From Aquificales bacterium (lineage in GTDB: Bacteria > Aquificota > Aquificia > Aquificales > QOAS01), in assembly GCA_027035985.1 (NCBI GenBank), contig JALVTI010000136.1:15104-23609 (forward strand): a stretch of 8,506 bases of DNA, written 5' to 3'. Positions 4,913 through 8,506 of the stretch are shown here, one piece after another. The translations under genes and the position numbers were made by a program. The notes beneath the pieces are model-generated. The model worked only from the letters and a program-made list of their open reading frames with translations, was not told the DNA's origin and did not search any database. Position 1 is the first letter of the stretch. Each line of letters starts with the position of its first letter.

Positions 4913-6211
4913 GTGGAGGTTCTGGACTATCTCATCGACTCCTACGGGAGGTTTAAAAGACTTCTGGTAAAACCCTGCGGGGGAGTAAAGGGGGAAGTTT
5001 CCATTTCGGGGGCGAAGAATTCCGCCCTTCCACTCCTGGCGGCTTCCCTTCTCGTGGAAGACCTAACTTTGGAAAACTTTCCCTTCTTGCTCGACACCCT
5101 CTACGCGCTCAAAATCCTCAAGCTCCTCGGAAAGGAGGTCGAATTATTTCCCGACCGAAAGAGGGTCAGAATTCACGGCGGTATAACCTCCACAAGGGTG
5201 CCTTTGGAATTGGCGTCCCTATTTAGGGGTTCCATTCTCTTTTTGGGGGGACTGCTGGGGGCTGTCGGGAGGGCTACCGTCTCCCCTCCCGGCGGGTGTC
5301 CCATAGGGAGCCGTCCCATAGACCAACACCTCAAATTTGTCGAGCACCTGGGCGGGGAGATAGGCTTTGAAGGGGGGTATATTTCGGTAAACCTAAGAGC
5401 CCGCGCGAAGCGCGGGGATTTTACCTTTGACCTAATTACCGTCACCGGAACGGAAAACGCGCTTTTGACCCTAGCCGGTATTGAGGGGGAGCATACCTTA
5501 AGAAATGTCGCACTCGAGCCGGAGGTTTTGGATTTGGTTAATTTCCTCCGAGAGGTGGGGATAAATGTGGAGACCTACGGGAGGACTATGAAAATAGAGG
5601 TTCCCCCAAAGGGGAAATTGAAGAGGAGGCTCACCTATAGGGTTATTCCCGATAGGATTGAAGCCGGCACCTTTTTAGTTTTGGGCGGATTGCTCGGAGA
5701 ACCTCTAAGGGTTAAAAACTTGAATACCGACCATCTAAGGGTGGTAATTGAAAAACTCACCCAAAGCGGGGTAAGGGTGAATGTTCTTTCACCCTCGGAG
5801 GTCGAGGTTTTTAGGGCGGAAGCCTTAAGGGGGATAGATATCGAAACCGCCCCCTATCCGGGGTTTCCCACCGATATGCAGGCGCAGTTTATGGCTATGC
5901 TCTCGGTGGCGAGGGGCGATTCGATAATTGTTGAGAGGATTTTCGAAAACCGCTTTAAGCACGCCTACGAATTGCGGAAAATGGGAGCAAATATCGCCGT
6001 AGAGGGAAATACCGCACTTGTTAGAGGGGTTGAGGGTTTAAAAGGGGCTAGGTTGAAGGCAACCGACCTGCGCGCCTCCGCCTCGCTCGTGATAGCCGGA
6101 TTAATCGCTAAAGGGGAAACGGTTATTGAAAATATCGGACACCTCCTTAGGGGATACGAAGGTATGGATAAAAAACTCCGAGGGTTAGGGTGTGAGGTTG
6201 AACTCGTTTAG
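4913..6211 (+). CDS. murA: UDP-N-acetylglucosamine 1-carboxyvinyltransferase
   Basis: MurA transfers enolpyruvate from PEP to UDP-GlcNAc, the first committed step of peptidoglycan synthesis, in the cytoplasm. Numbered from GTG 4913 (432 residues): K35-N36 in SGAKNSALPLLAASLL; the mobile loop PPGGCPIGSRPIDQH with catalytic C129, the residue fosfomycin alkylates; FPTDMQAQF with catalytic D321; and the C-terminal LLRGYEGMDKKL with R413. The start is unresolved. TTG 4874 (445 residues) and GTG 4913 are in frame but neither has a ribosome binding site, and family members normally begin close to the RLLVKP stretch, about 17 codons into the GTG form. GGGAGG at 4946-4951 precedes that stretch, but no normal start codon follows it. 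The GTG could be leaderless if the weak promoter is real. Stop and next GTG overlap as TAGTG, so the carbonic anhydrase is probably co-translated. Confidence 0.93.
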   Translation: MEVLDYLIDSYGRFKRLLVKPCGGVKGEVSISGAKNSALPLLAASLLVEDLTLENFPFLLDTLYALKILKLLGKEVELFPDRKRVRIHGGITSTRVPLELASLFRGSILFLGGLLGAVGRATVSPPGGCPIGSRPIDQHLKFVEHLGGEIGFEGGYISVNLRARAKRGDFTFDLITVTGTENALLTLAGIEGEHTLRNVALEPEVLDLVNFLREVGINVETYGRTMKIEVPPKGKLKRRLTYRVIPDRIEAGTFLVLGGLLGEPLRVKNLNTDHLRVVIEKLTQSGVRVNVLSPSEVEVFRAEALRGIDIETAPYPGFPTDMQAQFMAMLSVARGDSIIVERIFENRFKHAYELRKMGANIAVEGNTALVRGVEGLKGARLKATDLRASASLVIAGLIAKGETVIENIGHLLRGYEGMDKKLRGLGCEVELV

Positions 6212-6341
6212 TGTATCCTAACTTTATAGTTTCCCATTTCGGGATTTTAAAGGAACTTTTCGACCGTCAGGTGGAGTATCAAAAGACCCTAGACCCCTCT
6301 TTTTCAACGAATTCCTTAAGAAGCAAAAGCCCTTTATAACG
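6211..6341 (+). other. Displaced N-terminal part of the carbonic anhydrase (frameshift)
   Basis: A GTG at 6211 shares its first base with the murA stop. Its frame encodes VYPNFIVSHFGILKELFDRQ, then VEYQKTLDPSF, and ends at TAA 6337-6339. The downstream frame, read back from the ATG at 6342, gives FFNEFLKKQKPFIT directly before MVTCSDSRV, exactly the type of sequence expected there. Joining the two at the T5 run 6300-6304 (CCC TCT TTT TCA in the first frame) gives one natural-looking protein of about 236 residues. One extra T would restore the frame. The break may be a homopolymer error in the assembly, a real mutation, or a -1 frameshift in translation. Confidence 0.7.
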
Positions 6342-6920
6342 ATGGTTACCTGTTCCGACTCTAGGGTTCAACCGGAGGTTTTCGGGATTAACCCGATAAA
6401 CAACATCTTTTCGGTGAGAAATATCGGAAATCAGATAATCAACTCCCTCGGTTCGGTCGATTACGGGGTAAACCACCTAAAGACGCCGCTTTTGATAATC
6501 TTGGGACACGTTAGGTGTGGGGCTATTACATCCGCCCTTCAGGGGTATGAAAACGAAACCTTTGCCACCATAAGGGAGCTCAACAACCTCTGTTTCCCCA
6601 TAGGGGAGGTTAGAAAGAAGAGCTTTAAACGTTTCCACGATATGGTCGAGGAAGCTGTTTTGGAAAACATCCACTATCAGGTCGATTTGGCTCTGAAGAG
6701 ATACCGCCAAAGGGTTGAAAGTGGGGAGTTAACCGTCGTCGGTGCCTTATACGACTTTGCCAACCTCTACGGGAAAGGGAAGGGAAGGGTTTTAATCGTT
6801 AACCTAAACGGGTTTAAGAGCAAAGAGGAAATCCTCCAAAGGGTTAAAGAAGAGGAAAAAGACCTTTGGTGGGAATTTTTGGACGAGTTTTTTGTCTCTA
6901 AGGGGTGGGAAGAGAAATAA
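6342..6920 (+). CDS. Beta-class carbonic anhydrase (5' end out of frame)
   Basis: Interconverts CO2 and bicarbonate with one zinc per active site, in the cytoplasm. The intact frame has 192 residues from ATG 6342. Zinc ligands are C4 in CSDSR, H56 and C59 in GHVRCGAI, with the D6/R8 dyad of the CSDSR motif. SVRNIGNQI, SVDYGVNHLKTPLLIILGH and VVGALYDFANLYGKGKGRV are further family stretches. The catalytic Cys is only at residue 4, whereas beta enzymes carry about 40 residues before it that help dimerise. Those residues are encoded directly upstream, at 6211-6305, in another frame. Whether active protein is made depends on that break. The gene is coupled to murA; in an autotroph it could feed bicarbonate to carbon fixation or to biotin-dependent carboxylases (inference). 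Confidence 0.88.
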   Translation: MVTCSDSRVQPEVFGINPINNIFSVRNIGNQIINSLGSVDYGVNHLKTPLLIILGHVRCGAITSALQGYENETFATIRELNNLCFPIGEVRKKSFKRFHDMVEEAVLENIHYQVDLALKRYRQRVESGELTVVGALYDFANLYGKGKGRVLIVNLNGFKSKEEILQRVKEEEKDLWWEFLDEFFVSKGWEEK

Positions 6921-6925
6921 GTAAG

Positions 6926-6937
6926 CCCCTTTAGGGG
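6926..6937 (+). terminator. Weak hairpin after the carbonic anhydrase
   Basis: CCCC-TTTA-GGGG forms six bases beyond the TAA at 6918-6920. The stem is short and no T-run follows (GTGATTTC), so termination here is doubtful. The rest of the 119-base gap to fabF shows nothing clear. Confidence 0.22.
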
Positions 6938-7025
6938 TGATTTCTGGAAAACCTGTATCCGGATAGAGGTTGGAAGGAACTATTTCACTCTAAGGGGTAA
7001 AAAGCTATAGGAAAAACCGCAAAGG

Positions 7026-7046
7026 GGGGAATTATTTAATTACCCC
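7026..7046 (-). terminator. Possible weak terminator at the fabF stop
   Basis: On the minus strand GGGG (7046-7043), an unpaired T and AATT (7041-7038) can pair with AATT (7033-7030) and CCCC (7029-7026) across a 4-base loop, forming a hairpin over the fabF TAA. A T5 tract follows only about ten bases later. It is imperfect, but it is the best candidate between the convergent units. Confidence 0.25.
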
Positions 7047-8302
7047 TCCCACTTTTTGAATAGAAGCGAAGCGTTTGTTCCACCGAAACCGAAAGAGTTT
7101 TTGAGCGCGTATCTAACCTCTTTTTTGACCGCCTTATTGGGGGTGTAGTCGAGGTCGCATTCGGGGTCGGGGTATTCGTAGTTTATGGTGGGGGGAATTA
7201 TTCCTTCTTTTACCGTTAAAACGGTTGCAACAGCCTCCACACCGCCGGCTGCTCCGAGCAGGTGTCCTATCATCGACTTGTTGGAGGAGATTTTTAGCTT
7301 GTAGGCGTGGTCGCCGAAGACCTTTTTAATAGCCTTGGTTTCCGTTTTGTCGTTTAGAGGCGTGGACGTCCCGTGGGCGTTGATGTAGTCGACCTCTTCG
7401 GGGGAAATACCGGCGTCCTCTATAGCCATTCTCATGCAGGCGGCGGGACCTTCGGCACTCTCGTCGGGGGCGGTGATGTGGTAGGCGTCGTCGGTTGCGC
7501 CATAACCGACCAGCTCGGCGTAAATCGGGGCGCTCCTCCTAAGGGCGTGTTCGAGCTCCTCCAACACCAAAATGCCGGCTCCCTCACCCATTACAAAGCC
7601 GTCCCTCTTTGCGTCGAAGGGGCGGGAAGCCTTTTGAGGTTCGTCGTTTCTAGTCGAGAGCGCCCTCATAACGGCAAAGCCGGCAACCCCGAGGGGGGTA
7701 ATTGCCGCCTCCGCCCCGCCGGCGATAGCCACATCTATCATCCCATTCTGAATAAGCTTGTAGGCGTCCCCTATGGAGTGGGTTCCCGTGGCGCAGGCGG
7801 AGACAACGCAGTAGTTAACCCCTTTAAATCCAAACTTTATCGCCGTGAGACCGGCAATCATATTGGAAATCCCGTAGGGGATAAAGAAGGGTGACACCCT
7901 TTTGGGACCCCTCTTTTTCAAAACCTCGTGTTGGTCTTCTATATCCTTCAGTCCACCTATACCGCTACCTATAATTACCCCAACCCTCGATTTGTCTATA
8001 TCCGCTTTGTCCAGACCGCTGTCGGTAATGGCTTGGATAGCCGCCGCAACGCCGAATTGAATATAGCGGCTTACCCTCTTAGCCTCCTTTTTGTCGAAGT
8101 AGAGCAAGGGGTCGAAATCTTTAACCTCGCCCGCAATTTTGGAGGGTAGGTCGGGATACTCGTCGACGTTGAAGTTGACCTTAATCCTATCTATACCGGG
8201 AACGCCGCTGACCAGGTTTTCCCAAAAGGTTTTAACATCGTTTCCTATAGGGGTGACCGCTCCCAAACCGGTTACGACGACCCTACGCTTTTTGTTTCCC
8301 AT
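7040..8302 (-). CDS. fabF: 3-oxoacyl-[acyl-carrier-protein] synthase II
   Basis: 420 residues, full length. FabF condenses malonyl-ACP with acyl-ACP during fatty-acid elongation in the cytoplasm. The catalytic triad is clear: C170 in VVSACATGTHSIGDA, H310 in INAHGTSTPLND and H347 in SNKSMIGHLLGAAGG, with the conserved K342 beside it. SFGFGGTNASL (403-413) carries the gate Phe, F406. RPFDAKRDGFVMGEGAG (227-243) is also diagnostic. Start is ATG 8302 (MGNKKRRVVVTGLGAVTPIG), with GAGGT about seven bases upstream. It follows acpP in the usual order, 89 bases downstream. A TATAAT (minus strand, 8362-8357) lies in that gap but lacks a good -35, so fabF may have its own weak promoter or be read through from acpP. 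Confidence 0.96.
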   Translation of the reverse strand: MGNKKRRVVVTGLGAVTPIGNDVKTFWENLVSGVPGIDRIKVNFNVDEYPDLPSKIAGEVKDFDPLLYFDKKEAKRVSRYIQFGVAAAIQAITDSGLDKADIDKSRVGVIIGSGIGGLKDIEDQHEVLKKRGPKRVSPFFIPYGISNMIAGLTAIKFGFKGVNYCVVSACATGTHSIGDAYKLIQNGMIDVAIAGGAEAAITPLGVAGFAVMRALSTRNDEPQKASRPFDAKRDGFVMGEGAGILVLEELEHALRRSAPIYAELVGYGATDDAYHITAPDESAEGPAACMRMAIEDAGISPEEVDYINAHGTSTPLNDKTETKAIKKVFGDHAYKLKISSNKSMIGHLLGAAGGVEAVATVLTVKEGIIPPTINYEYPDPECDLDYTPNKAVKKEVRYALKNSFGFGGTNASLLFKKWEG

Positions 8303-8391
8303 ACAACCAACCTCAGAAGGGTTTTAAGAAGGGGGAAAAGCCTTCAAAAGGAAAGGATTATAATTTGAGGAAACCTTTAAAGGGAAGAAAA

Positions 8392-8506
8392 TTAAGCCTG
8401 ACCCAACTTCTGTTTGATGTAGTTAATCGCGTCACCGACGGTTTTAATCTTTTCGGCGTCCTCTTCGGGGATTTCTATACCGAACTCCTCTTCGAGAGCC
8501 ATAACG
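8392..8506 (-). CDS. acpP: Acyl carrier protein, C-terminal part (cut by window edge)
   Basis: The last 37 codons are present, from VMALEEEFGIEIPEEDAEKI to KTVGDAINYIKQKLGQA, ending at TAA (8394-8392). This is helices II end, III and IV of a bacterial ACP: MALEEEFGIEIPEEDAE and the KTVGDAINYI helix are nearly invariant. The DSL motif with the phosphopantetheine Ser would lie about ten residues beyond the window edge, so modification cannot be checked. ACP carries growing acyl chains to FabF, which lies next to it on the same strand; acpP-fabF is a common bacterial gene order. Confidence 0.93.
   Translation of the reverse strand, partial: VMALEEEFGIEIPEEDAEKIKTVGDAINYIKQKLGQA

Noticed and set aside
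7373..7894. 173-codon plus-strand frame inside fabF
   Set aside because: Antisense shadow of a strongly conserved gene; Gly- and Val-rich composition follows from the opposite-strand codons.

Overview
The window looks like chromosomal DNA of a thermophilic bacterium. MurA (peptidoglycan), a type II fatty-acid synthase pair (FabF and the end of an acyl carrier protein) and IlvE exclude an archaeon. The proteins are compact and rich in Lys, Glu, Arg, Val and Ile, Arg is often AGG/AGA and Ile often ATA, which suggests a thermophile (inference). An Aquificota/Desulfurobacteriaceae-like or similar deep-branching lineage would fit, but the species cannot be fixed from the sequence.

Left part (1-1840). 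The first 31 bases look like one CRISPR repeat cut by the window edge, whose crRNA strand is the minus strand. The AT-rich gene-free stretch to its right holds a good leftward promoter and would then be the leader. Next come a MNT nucleotidyltransferase/HEPN pair (331-988, overlapping genes, toxin-antitoxin type) and an inositol-monophosphatase-family gene (1022-1840), all on the plus strand.

Centre (1837-6211). A minus-strand pair, ilvE then an M28-family peptidase, runs left. murA runs right, followed by a beta-carbonic anhydrase whose first ~30 codons lie in a different frame. Between the divergent ilvE and murA genes lie about 1 kb with no gene. This stretch carries 15 exact copies of the DnaA box TTATCCACA (10 plus, 5 minus), five inverted box pairs all in the same 22-bp register, a 90-bp segment of 14% GC with a perfect 22-bp palindrome, and seven copies of a second motif, (C/T)TTGACAT. 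It is almost certainly a replication origin, probably the chromosomal oriC. Both flanking genes point away from it. No dnaA or dnaN is in the window.

Right part (6921-8506). fabF and the 3' end of acpP are on the minus strand, convergent with murA and the carbonic anhydrase. They are in the usual acpP-fabF order.

The most interesting material is the origin: its geometry, its unassigned second iterated motif, and how it runs into the ambiguous start of murA.
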